From CAYOVG01 sp964407285 (GTDB lineage: Bacteria; Desulfobacterota; Syntrophobacteria; Syntrophobacterales; Syntrophobacteraceae), in the NCBI GenBank assembly GCA_964407285.1, contig CAYOVG010000265.1, forward strand, positions 1 through 10,352: 10,352 bases of DNA, read 5' to 3'. The notes beneath the pieces were generated by a model that worked only from the letters and a program-made list of their open reading frames with translations, made no database searches and was not told the DNA's origin. Of this stretch, positions 1-6,309 are shown piece by piece (position 1 is the stretch's first letter; every line of letters begins with the position of its first letter). A program made the translations under genes and the position numbers.

Positions 1-90
1 GAGATCGAGTCCCCGGACGCGGCGCGCGGCAAGCGCAAGCGCGGCGCACAACCGGTCCGGCACGGAGAACGCAACGGAGGATGCACATAA
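1..90 (+). CDS. 3' end of an unidentified upstream gene (partial)
   Basis: Frame 1 is open from the window edge and stops with TAA at 88-90. It encodes 29 residues that are strongly basic (a GKRKRG stretch near residues 10-15), as in a disordered C-terminal tail. The stop lies two bases before the ATG at 93 that I prefer for the helicase, a spacing typical of translationally coupled genes. All three forward frames are open through this GC-rich edge, so codon openness alone proves nothing; the stop/start geometry is the main support. No family can be named from so short a tail. Confidence 0.35.
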   Translation, partial: EIESPDAARGKRKRGAQPVRHGERNGGCT

Positions 91-92
91 AC

Positions 93-1997
93 ATGGCTGT
101 TACTTTTTCCAAACCTCAGCAGGAGGCCGTCCGGTACATCGATGGTCCCGCGATAATAACCGCCGGTGCGGGCAGCGGCAAAACCAGGACCCTCACCGGC
201 AAAATCGCCTACCTGGTCAACGAATGCGGCTATCATCCCGGCAAGATCCTTGCCATCACCTTCACCAACAAGGCCGCCGGCGAGATGAAATACCGCCTGC
301 AGAAAGTCACCGGACGGCCCGCAAGCGATTTTCCCTGGGTAAGGACCTTCCACAGCGCTTGCTTCCAGATCCTCAAGGAGCACTGCGAGAAGCTCGGCTA
401 CAAGAAGCCCGTCACCATCCATTCGGACTACCAGCAAAAAAGCGACATCAAGAAAGCGCTCTCCCAGATGGACGTGGACAAGAAGTACCTCAACCCCGCC
501 GCGTCTCTCATTTCGCGGGCCAAGAACTCGGGAGAGCCGTACCTGTACCTGGCGTCGTTCGGCCGGATTCCCCGCAAGCGCGAAGTGTACGATATCTACA
601 ACGAACTGCTTGCGAAGCAAAACGCCGTGGACTTCGACGACATCCTCATGCTCGTGCGCGACCTGCTCAGGTCTTTCCCCGATGTCCGGGAGCAATACAG
701 AAATCTGTTCGATTACGTGCTGATCGACGAATTCCAGGATTCCAACGAGATCCAGAATCAGATCGTGGACCTGGTGCTGAGGGATGGAAATCTCACGGTC
801 GTTGGCGACGACTACCAGAGCATCTACACCTTCCGGGGCGCGGACCCGCAGCACTTCATCAATTTTCCGCAAAAGTACTCCAATGCGAAGGTCTTCAAGC
901 TGGAGGAGAACTACCGCTCGACGGCCCAGATAGTGGCCGCGGCCGACGCCCTCATAGCCCGCAACTCCAACCGGCTCGAGAAGACGTGCTTCAGTTCGAG
1001 GCAGGGGCCCCCGATCCAGGTGATGGATTTTTTCGACGAGCGCGAAGAGGCCGAGTGGGTGGCGAACAAATGCTGGGAGTACAGGAACTATAAGAAGGTT
1101 CCGCTGGAAAAAATTGCGGTCCTCTACAGGACCAAGTTCTGCTCGCTGGCGTTCGAGCGCGCGTTCCGTTCGCTCCACGTCGCGTACAAAATGATGGGGG
1201 GCAAGGGCTTTTTCGAACGGCGGGAGGTGCAGGACATCAACGCCTACCTCATAAGCGCCGTAAACGCTCAGGACGACGCCGCGTTCGAGCGCATCATCAA
1301 CGTGCCCAAGCGTGGAATCGGTCCCGGGGCCGTCCGGAAGATCCTCGATTGCGGCGGTCCGGGCAGTTCGCTGCAGGAAGCGGCCCGAAAGGCGGTGGAA
1401 AGCGACGGCAATGTCCTTCCCAAGAAGACCCGCGCTCAACTGGAACCGCTCCTGCGTCTGCTTCGCGAACTGCGCCCGGAGAGCCCGGGCAGGGCCATCG
1501 AGCGGGTGATGGAGGAGGCGGGTTACGAAGCGTACCTGCAGTCGTATGCCGAGAGCCTTGCGGACCTCGATTCCCGCAAGGAGAACATCCAGCAGATGGT
1601 GTACAGCGCATCGCAGAGATCGACCATCGAGGAGTACCTGGAAGACTGCGCCCTGATCCGCGAGGACCAGGACGATTCCGACGACAGCGGGCAGGGAGTG
1701 CGGCTGTCCACCTTTCACGCCGCCAAGGGGTTGGAGTACGACGTGGTGTTCGTGGTGGCCGTCGAGGAAGGGCTGCTGCCCCACTGGCGTTCGGTCACGC
1801 CTCCGCCCGGGGAACCGGGAACGGAGGAATCCGTTCGGGCAGGCCTGGAGGAGGAACGCCGCCTGATGTACGTGGCGATGACGCGCGCGGCGCAGCGGCT
1901 CCACCTGACGCATTCCAGGGTGCGCCAGGGCAACATCGGCAGGCCGAGCCGCTTCCTGTCTGAAATTCCGGATGAATTCCTGTCCGGGGAAGGTTAA
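93..1997 (+). CDS. UvrD/Rep/PcrA-type superfamily 1 DNA helicase, compact form
   Basis: ATP-dependent 3'-5' single-strand DNA translocase and helicase, probably acting in repair or replication-fork restart. In the 634-residue product all SF1A motifs are visible: Q motif (SKPQQEAV, about 6-13), Walker A AGAGSGKT (24-31), motif Ia ITFTNKAAGEM, Walker B DEFQD (212-216), motif III VGDDYQSIYTFRGAD around Q242, ENYRST of motif IV, motif V starting at 536 (LSTFHAAKGLEYDVV), and motif VI EEERRLMYVAMTRA (586-599). The start at 93 is preferred over ATG 81 because GGAGG at 76-80 abuts ATG 81 with no spacer but lies 12 bases before ATG 93. The protein ends about 35 residues after motif VI, so it lacks the C-terminal extension (Tudor-like in PcrA/UvrD) of the usual 700-plus residue enzymes. 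The fold and activity are secure; whether it is PcrA, UvrD or a separate paralogue is not. Confidence 0.93.
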   Translation: MAVTFSKPQQEAVRYIDGPAIITAGAGSGKTRTLTGKIAYLVNECGYHPGKILAITFTNKAAGEMKYRLQKVTGRPASDFPWVRTFHSACFQILKEHCEKLGYKKPVTIHSDYQQKSDIKKALSQMDVDKKYLNPAASLISRAKNSGEPYLYLASFGRIPRKREVYDIYNELLAKQNAVDFDDILMLVRDLLRSFPDVREQYRNLFDYVLIDEFQDSNEIQNQIVDLVLRDGNLTVVGDDYQSIYTFRGADPQHFINFPQKYSNAKVFKLEENYRSTAQIVAAADALIARNSNRLEKTCFSSRQGPPIQVMDFFDEREEAEWVANKCWEYRNYKKVPLEKIAVLYRTKFCSLAFERAFRSLHVAYKMMGGKGFFERREVQDINAYLISAVNAQDDAAFERIINVPKRGIGPGAVRKILDCGGPGSSLQEAARKAVESDGNVLPKKTRAQLEPLLRLLRELRPESPGRAIERVMEEAGYEAYLQSYAESLADLDSRKENIQQMVYSASQRSTIEEYLEDCALIREDQDDSDDSGQGVRLSTFHAAKGLEYDVVFVVAVEEGLLPHWRSVTPPPGEPGTEESVRAGLEEERRLMYVAMTRAAQRLHLTHSRVRQGNIGRPSRFLSEIPDEFLSGEG

Positions 1998-2020
1998 AAT
2001 GCGTTATGGATTGCGGGGTA

Positions 2021-2050
2021 CGGGTTGCGAGTTTGAGTCCTCGCAGTCCG
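2021..2050 (+). terminator. Hairpin after the helicase gene, terminator-like without T tract
   Basis: CGGGTTGCGAG (2021-2031) pairs with CTCGCAGTCCG (2040-2050): 11 base pairs including two G-T wobbles, with an 8-base loop. It begins 23 bases after the helicase stop. There is no run of T after the stem, so intrinsic termination is uncertain; it may instead protect the 3' end of the messenger. Confidence 0.35.
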
Positions 2051-2168
2051 GTGACGTGTTTCGGGTGCGAGTCTTCATCCCCGCAGGCCTTGAACGGGTT
2101 TCCATCGTTCATGGACGGCCCCGGAACGGCAACCGGTCAACAACCGAGGATAAAGAGGAGTGTGTATC

Positions 2169-2366
2169 ATGGCGACGCCACTACCGGAAGGTGAGGCCAT
2201 CAGAAGGGCTGTAAAATGGGTTTCAGCGGAACTACAGGACAATGCGTGCGCGCCCGTGCAGAAGCTGGTTGAAAACGCGACGTTGATGTTCGATCTCTCT
2301 CCCAAGGATTCGGAGTTCCTGGCCAGGTTCTTCCGGGAAGGTAGAGATAACGCCGCATCAGCGTGA
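2169..2366 (+). CDS. Small hypothetical protein (65 residues)
   Basis: A short open frame with a convincing start: AGAGGAG at 2154-2160 sits 8 bases before ATG 2169. The product is soluble, with no signal or membrane segment. It reads as three amphipathic helices, roughly residues 7-22 (GEAIRRAVKWVSAEL), 30-42 (VQKLVENATLMFD) and 46-58 (PKDSEFLARFFRE), separated by short turns. That composition looks like a real folded mini-protein rather than a random frame. I have an impression of similar short proteins in Syntrophobacter-like genomes but cannot name a family or function. It lies 171 bases after the helicase stop, with a hairpin between, so co-transcription is possible but not evident. Confidence 0.65.
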   Translation: MATPLPEGEAIRRAVKWVSAELQDNACAPVQKLVENATLMFDLSPKDSEFLARFFREGRDNAASA

Positions 2367-2398
2367 TGAGCGGGCGATGCGGGTATGGGATGCGAGAC

Positions 2399-2462
2399 CG
2401 GACCATTTCGTGGGTGAGGCTGCGGCGAAGGCTTTATTCGCCCACACCCGCGAGATGGTCTG
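2399..2462. terminator. Long imperfect hairpin between convergent genes
   Basis: GACCATTTCGTGGGTG (2401-2416) pairs with CACCCGCGAGATGGTC (2445-2460): 16 pairs, two of them G-T wobbles, extendable by two more outside (2399-2400 with 2461-2462). Nested inside, GGCGAA (2424-2429) pairs with TTCGCC (2437-2442) around a 7-base loop. It lies between the stop of the 65-residue protein gene and the stop of the minus-strand acyl-CoA dehydrogenase, where a bidirectional transcript-end structure would be expected. No T tract flanks it on either side. Confidence 0.45.
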
Positions 2463-2495
2463 AAGCCACCCGCGGCCACCCACAAGACGTCGAGC

Positions 2496-3710
2496 TCACG
2501 CGGGCGGCGGCGGTCCGTAGTGGGAGAAAGCGTCGTAGCCCGTTATGTCCCGGCCGATGACGAGGGTGTGGATGTCCTGGGCGCCTTCGTAGGTGTTTAC
2601 GGTTTCCAGGTTGAGCATGTGCCGGATCACGGGGTAGCCCGCGCTGATGCCGTTTGCGCCGAGGATGTCCCGCGCCGCGCGGGCGATCTTGAGGGCTTCG
2701 GAAGCATTGTTCATCTTGGCCAGGGATATGCGGGTGTGATGCGCCCGGCCCTCGTCCTTGAGTCGTCCCAGGCGGATGCACAGCAGTTGCGATTTGGTGA
2801 TTTCGGCGAGCATCTTCACGAGCTTGCTCTGCACGAGCTGGAACGACGCCAGCGGCGCGCCGAACTGTATGCGGTTGCGGGCATAGTTGAGCGCGGTTTC
2901 GTAGCAGGCCATGGCGGCCCCCAGCGCCCCCCAGGCAATGCCGTAGCGCGCTTCGTTGAGGCACATGAGGGCCGACTTCAACCCCCGTGCGCCCGGCAGC
3001 AGGCTGTCCGCCGGGATGCGCGCGTCGTTCAGGACCAGGGCCGATGTCACCGATGCCCTCAGCGAGTACTTGCGGGATACCGGGTGGGCGGAAAACCCTT
3101 GCGTTCCCTTCTCCACCAGGAAACCTCCGATGCCTCCGCCGGCTCCTTCCGCTTCGTCTCCCTCCATCCGAGCCCAGACAATCGCGACGTCCGCGATCCC
3201 TCCATTGGTGATCCACATTTTTCGCCCGTTGAGCACATATCCGTCTCCGTCACGGACGGCTACGGTCCGCATGCTTCCGGGGTCCGAACCGGCATCCGGT
3301 TCGGTCAGGCCGAAGCAGCCGATCTTCTCGCCGCGAGCCAGGGCGGGCAGCCACCGCTCCTTTTGGTCGTCGCTCCCGAAGGTCGAGATGGGATACATCA
3401 CCAGGGAGTTCATGACGGACACAAAAGAGCGCAGCCCGCTGTCCCCGCGCTCCAGTTCGCGGCAGGCAAGGCCATAGGCGACGTTGTTCATTGCGGTGCG
3501 GCCCCCGATGGCGAGCTTGATCCCGAGCAGGCCCAGTTCCGCTATTTCCGGAGCCAGGTCCAGGGGGAATTCACCCCGATCGAAGTAGTCCGCGGCCTTG
3601 GGCACGTATCGGCTTTCCACCCAGCGCCGCACCCTGTCGCGAATTTCGCGCTCCTCGTCCGAGAGGAGATCGTCACAATCGTAGTAATCGACTTCCCGAG
3701 ACGCTCCCAT
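2496..3710 (-). CDS. Acyl-CoA dehydrogenase, glutaryl-CoA dehydrogenase-like
   Basis: FAD flavoprotein that oxidises an acyl-CoA between C2 and C3 and passes electrons to ETF; the substrate is probably glutaryl-CoA or a similar dicarboxylyl-CoA. In the 404-residue product the FAD/substrate motif GCFGLTEPDAGSDP is at 131-144, the ITN flavin motif follows, and the ACAD signature ends with NTYEGAQDIH, giving catalytic Glu375. Glu87, Arg94 and Ser98 (ELERGDSGLRSFVS) fall where human mature glutaryl-CoA dehydrogenase has the residues that hold the substrate carboxylate. The C-terminal half (LRAS, ARYGIAWGALGA, RDILGANGIS, IRHMLNLETVNTYEG) also reads like that family. I chose ATG 3710 rather than 3776 because AGGGAGG lies 7 bases before it. 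A Gly/Glu-rich insert (DEAEGAGGG) precedes the middle beta domain. No ETF or CoA-transferase gene is adjacent. General family is certain, exact substrate inferred. Confidence 0.93.
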   Translation of the reverse strand: MGASREVDYYDCDDLLSDEEREIRDRVRRWVESRYVPKAADYFDRGEFPLDLAPEIAELGLLGIKLAIGGRTAMNNVAYGLACRELERGDSGLRSFVSVMNSLVMYPISTFGSDDQKERWLPALARGEKIGCFGLTEPDAGSDPGSMRTVAVRDGDGYVLNGRKMWITNGGIADVAIVWARMEGDEAEGAGGGIGGFLVEKGTQGFSAHPVSRKYSLRASVTSALVLNDARIPADSLLPGARGLKSALMCLNEARYGIAWGALGAAMACYETALNYARNRIQFGAPLASFQLVQSKLVKMLAEITKSQLLCIRLGRLKDEGRAHHTRISLAKMNNASEALKIARAARDILGANGISAGYPVIRHMLNLETVNTYEGAQDIHTLVIGRDITGYDAFSHYGPPPPA

Positions 3711-3984
3711 GTCGCTTCCTCCCTGTCGCATTCCCGAAACCGCCGGCCGGTCGTTCTTTCCGGCATGTATGGTCATAATCGTAGGCTAAGCACGCCAACC
3801 GGCAGGTCAATACGAAGATCGGGTTACGGATATGGAAAATACGTCCATAAACCGGAACCTGCTGTACCACATTACCCCCTCCGCCTCCGTATATTCGGCG
3901 GGGTACTTTAAAATGCATTGAATAAAGGCTATTTTAAATATGATAACCCGCATGTTCGATAAGTTGATAGAGGTAAGATAAGAA
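3711..3984. other. Divergent promoter region between dehydrogenase and patatin genes
   Basis: These 274 bases separate two divergently transcribed genes and should hold both promoters. The right half (about 3900-3984) is markedly AT-rich against the GC-rich surroundings. Toward the dehydrogenase only a weak minus-strand candidate is seen: TTGGCG (complement of 3793-3798) and TATGAC (complement of 3772-3777) with a 15-base spacer. A small hairpin, CCGCC paired with GGCGG, lies near 3880-3901. No open frame here has a credible ribosome binding site. Confidence 0.5.
3918..3944 (+). promoter_or_regulatory. Candidate sigma-70 promoter for the patatin-like gene
   Basis: TTGAAT at 3918-3923 and TATGAT at 3939-3944 (five of six consensus) are separated by 15 bases, shorter than the usual 16-18. 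Shifting the -10 to TGATAA (3941-3946) gives a 17-base spacer but a weaker box. The site lies in the AT-rich stretch about 40 bases before the ATG at 3985. Confidence 0.35.
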
Positions 3985-5058
3985 ATGTCGGAAAATCTCG
4001 TTTTCACCGCAGGCAGAAAGATACTGCCGTTGATACGGGAGGAAGGCCTTCGTCCGGACATGGTCAAGGTCATGGTCGGGGCGGCTGGGGGACCGAGATG
4101 GCTGGTGCTCGCCCATCTCGACCGGATGCTCTTTTCCGGGTGGCTGAAGGACAGGAAGGAGCCGCTCTTCCTTCTGGGCTCATCAATAGGGTCCTGGCGG
4201 TTCGCCGCCGCCGCCCAGGAAGACCCCGGCTCCGCCATCGAGAGACTCCTCCGGGCCTATATTCACCTCCGGTTTACTTCGAAACCCACGCCGGTGGAGA
4301 TCACCCGCGAGAGCAAGGCGATTCTCGAAAGCGTGCTGAACGGCGCGGGAACCCGGTACATACTGGAGCATCCGTATCTGCGGCTGAGCGTTATGGCGGC
4401 CCGCTGCCGCTGGCCCGTTTCCGTCGAGAACAGAGTGCTTCTCAGTATCGGGCTCTTCGATGCCGCGCTCTATAATGCCGTCCACAGGAACGGCCTCAGG
4501 TTCTTCTTCGAGCGTTCGCTCTTTTACGATTCGCGCGAGTCGCCTCCCTTCTTCGCCATGAATGGTTTCCCGACCTGTAGAATCCCCCTGTCCCGGCACA
4601 ATGTGAAGGAAGCGCTGCTGGCGTCGGCATCCATTCCCATGGCTATGTCCGGGGTGAGGAACATCCCCGGAGCCCCCAAAGGAATCTACAGGGACGGCGG
4701 AGTGATCGAATACCATTTCAACATCCCGTTCATCGGCCGGGGGGATGGAGTGGTGCTCTTCCCGCACTTCATGGACCGCATCATACCGGGCTGGTTCGAC
4801 AAGAAACTGCCGTGGAGAAAACCCCTCACTTCCAATCTCGACAACGTCCTGATGGTGTCTCCGTCCAGGGAGTTCATAGAGGGGCTCCCCCACGGGAGGA
4901 TACCGGACCGGAGGGACTTCGTGTTGTTCAGGGGCCGTGACGACGACCGGATCGCCGTGTGGAAAACGATTTCGGAGGCGAGCAGGCGGCTGGGGGACGA
5001 ATTCATGGATGCGGTGGAATCCGGAAGCATTCGCCGGATGGTGAAACCCATGCCGTGA
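3985..5058 (+). CDS. Patatin-like phospholipase/acyl hydrolase family protein
   Basis: Probable serine acyl hydrolase with a Ser-Asp dyad, expected to cleave lipid esters. In the 357-residue product the patatin elements occur in order: a glycine-rich oxyanion segment GAAGGPRW (32-39), the nucleophile elbow GSSIG (65-69, Ser67), and a DGG motif (237-239, Asp237). Segments between them (AALYNAVHRNG, KEALLASASIPMAMSG) also fit the fold; the latter is like the 'ALLASAAIP' helix just before the Asp in bacterial patatins. There is no signal peptide or clear membrane helix, so a cytoplasmic or peripheral location is likely. AGAGG at 3969-3973 lies 11 bases before the ATG. The oxyanion loop is GGPRW rather than the textbook GGG[VILA]KG form, which marks a divergent subgroup. 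It is transcribed alone; the thioredoxin reductase gene downstream has its own promoter. Fold call is strong, substrate unknown. Confidence 0.8.
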   Translation: MSENLVFTAGRKILPLIREEGLRPDMVKVMVGAAGGPRWLVLAHLDRMLFSGWLKDRKEPLFLLGSSIGSWRFAAAAQEDPGSAIERLLRAYIHLRFTSKPTPVEITRESKAILESVLNGAGTRYILEHPYLRLSVMAARCRWPVSVENRVLLSIGLFDAALYNAVHRNGLRFFFERSLFYDSRESPPFFAMNGFPTCRIPLSRHNVKEALLASASIPMAMSGVRNIPGAPKGIYRDGGVIEYHFNIPFIGRGDGVVLFPHFMDRIIPGWFDKKLPWRKPLTSNLDNVLMVSPSREFIEGLPHGRIPDRRDFVLFRGRDDDRIAVWKTISEASRRLGDEFMDAVESGSIRRMVKPMP

Positions 5059-5082
5059 GCGCCCCGCCGTGACCGGAACTCC

Positions 5083-5104
5083 TCGATTCGCCTTTCGGGA
5101 TCGA
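5083..5104 (+). terminator. Possible intrinsic terminator after the patatin-like gene
   Basis: TCGATTC (5083-5089) pairs with GGATCGA (5098-5104): 7 pairs with one wobble and an 8-base loop. It is followed by the T-rich TTTGCGTTATTTT and lies 25 bases after the stop codon. The stem is modest, and it directly abuts the promoter of the next gene. Confidence 0.4.
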
Positions 5105-5105
5105 T

Positions 5106-5134
5106 TTGCGTTATTTTCCATGGAGGGATATAAT
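5106..5134 (+). promoter_or_regulatory. Sigma-70 promoter of the thioredoxin reductase gene
   Basis: TTGCGT (5106-5111, TTG plus a poor second half) is followed after exactly 17 bases by TATAAT (5129-5134), a perfect -10 box. Transcription would start near 5141, giving a leader of about 80 bases before the ATG at 5222. Confidence 0.6.
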
Positions 5135-5184
5135 AATCTCGCTACATACTCATGTTCGTTCCACGATCTTCGTTACTGCGGAAT

Positions 5185-5202
5185 CCGCGCCTGCTTGCGC
5201 GG
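5185..5202 (+). promoter_or_regulatory. Leader hairpin just before the thioredoxin reductase RBS
   Basis: CCGCGC (5185-5190) pairs perfectly with GCGCGG (5197-5202) around CTGCTT. It ends 3 bases before the ribosome binding site AGAGAGG (5206-5212), so it could modulate ribosome access or messenger stability. A short GC-only stem can arise by chance in this genome. Confidence 0.35.
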
Positions 5203-5221
5203 GGAAGAGAGGTTTTTTGCC

Positions 5222-6157
5222 ATGCCGGTTGACGAGTTCCATGATCTTATCATCGTAGGAGGCGGACCCTGCGGCCTGGCGGCCGGGCTCTACGCCATGA
5301 GGGCGGCGCTGGACGCCGTATTGCTGGAAAAGACGCTCATCGGAGGCCAGGTGGCGATTCCCAAGGGGATCGAGAACTACCCTGGAATAGAAGAGATTAC
5401 GGGTTTCGACCTGGTGGACAAGATGCTTCAGCATGCGCTTTCTTACGGTCTGAAAGTGGTTCAGGAAGGAGCGACGGCGATTGAACCGGGAAACGGCGCG
5501 CACTCCGTCCGCCTCGCAAACGGCCGGACACTTCAAGCGTATGCGGTAATTGTCGCAACGGGCGGCAAGGCCCGCAGGCTGGGTATTCCCGGCGAGGTGG
5601 AATACATGGGCCGGGGAGTCTCCTACTGCGCCACGTGTGACGGGTTTTTCTTCCGTGATAAGGTCGTGGCGGTGATAGGCGGAGGCGACTCCGCCGTCGA
5701 GGAGGCGCTGTACCTGGCAAGGCTGGCGAGGAAGGTTTACATAGTACATCGCCGGGACAGTTTCCGCGCGAGCAAACTCCTGCAACAGAAGGTGCTTCAG
5801 GACCCGCGGATAGAAGTGCTCTGGAACACGGTGGCCACGGAAATCAAGGGGGACGACGGCGGCGTCGCCGGACTATCGCTTCGGAACACCGCTTCGGGGA
5901 GACCGGTGGACCTGTCGGTCGACGGGGTGTTTATCTACGTCGGCTTCAATCCCGATAAGGAGGTGGTGCCCCCCGGAATCAACATCGCTCCTTCGGGGTA
6001 TGTCGTCACGGACGAGAAGTGCGAAACCAACATTCCGGGGATCTTCGTAGCAGGCGATTTGAGGCTCAAGTACGCCAACCAGATCGTCATTGCCGCGTCC
6101 GACGGCTGCGTTGCCGCTCTCGCCGCCGCGCGCTATATAGAATCGATCAGATCCTGA
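5222..6157 (+). CDS. trxB: Thioredoxin reductase (NADPH), FAD-dependent
   Basis: Low-molecular-weight thioredoxin reductase, moving electrons from NADPH through FAD and a redox disulfide to thioredoxin in the cytoplasm. The 311-residue product shows the FAD dinucleotide motif VGGGPCGLAAG (12-22), the flavin-side GGQVAIPKGIENYPG segment, the active-site CATCD (Cys136 and Cys139), the NADPH-domain motif GGGDSAVEEA, the 2'-phosphate-binding HRRDSFRA, and the C-terminal FAD motif GIFVAGDLR. Length matches the roughly 310-residue family. ATG 5222 is chosen because AGAGAGG lies 9 bases before it and the protein then starts directly before the FAD fold; a start at 5069 would add 51 residues unlike the family and put the promoter inside the gene. 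The usual RQ near the end of the FAD motif is NQ here (YANQIVIAASDG). No thioredoxin gene is adjacent. Confidence 0.95.
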   Translation: MPVDEFHDLIIVGGGPCGLAAGLYAMRAALDAVLLEKTLIGGQVAIPKGIENYPGIEEITGFDLVDKMLQHALSYGLKVVQEGATAIEPGNGAHSVRLANGRTLQAYAVIVATGGKARRLGIPGEVEYMGRGVSYCATCDGFFFRDKVVAVIGGGDSAVEEALYLARLARKVYIVHRRDSFRASKLLQQKVLQDPRIEVLWNTVATEIKGDDGGVAGLSLRNTASGRPVDLSVDGVFIYVGFNPDKEVVPPGINIAPSGYVVTDEKCETNIPGIFVAGDLRLKYANQIVIAASDGCVAALAAARYIESIRS

Positions 6158-6185
6158 CGCCTTACGGGTGTTCACCACCGGCTTC

Positions 6186-6256
6186 GACCACGAAAAACAC
6201 GAAAGGCGCGAAAGAATAGTCTTCCCTCTTTCGCGCTTTTCGTGTTTTTCGTGGTC
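6186..6256. repeat. Near-perfect 30-bp inverted repeat between convergent genes; probable bidirectional terminator
   Basis: The left arm 6186-6215 begins GACCACGAAAAACACGAAAG and the right arm 6227-6256 is its reverse complement except at one position (a G-T wobble in RNA); the loop is 11 bases. It starts 28 bases after the thioredoxin reductase stop and ends 51 bases before the HD-GYP stop, the right place to end transcripts from both sides. The A-rich left and T-rich right arms, made of repeated 'cacgaaa' blocks, resemble dispersed palindromes I recall from many environmental bacterial genomes; its frames encode low-complexity TTKNTKGAKE-type peptides that should not be called genes. Confidence 0.9.
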
Positions 6257-6272
6257 CGGTTTTCCAGGCGTA

Positions 6273-6309
6273 CCCTTCGCGCATTCCGCGTATGTCGTGG
6301 TCCGATCTT
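6273..6309. repeat. Degenerate direct copy of the palindrome's right arm
   Basis: These 37 bases align without gaps to 6227-6263 with 28 identities, including CGCGC, TCGTGGTCCG and the trailing TT. The copy is offset by 46 bases and runs up to the stop codon of the HD-GYP gene. It looks like a decayed extra arm of the same repeat family. Confidence 0.5.

Noticed and set aside
2520..3911. 463-residue plus-strand open frame opposite the acyl-CoA dehydrogenase
   Set aside because: It is the antisense shadow of a gene with every family motif; its translation has no recognisable domain.
5069..5221. Upstream extension of thioredoxin reductase by 51 residues
   Set aside because: It would place the TATAAT promoter inside the gene and add residues absent from the family; ATG 5222 has a good RBS.
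6019..6219. 66-residue open frame ending in TTKNTKGAKE
   Set aside because: It overlaps the 3' end of thioredoxin reductase and ends in the inverted repeat; such peptides are by-products of this repeat type.
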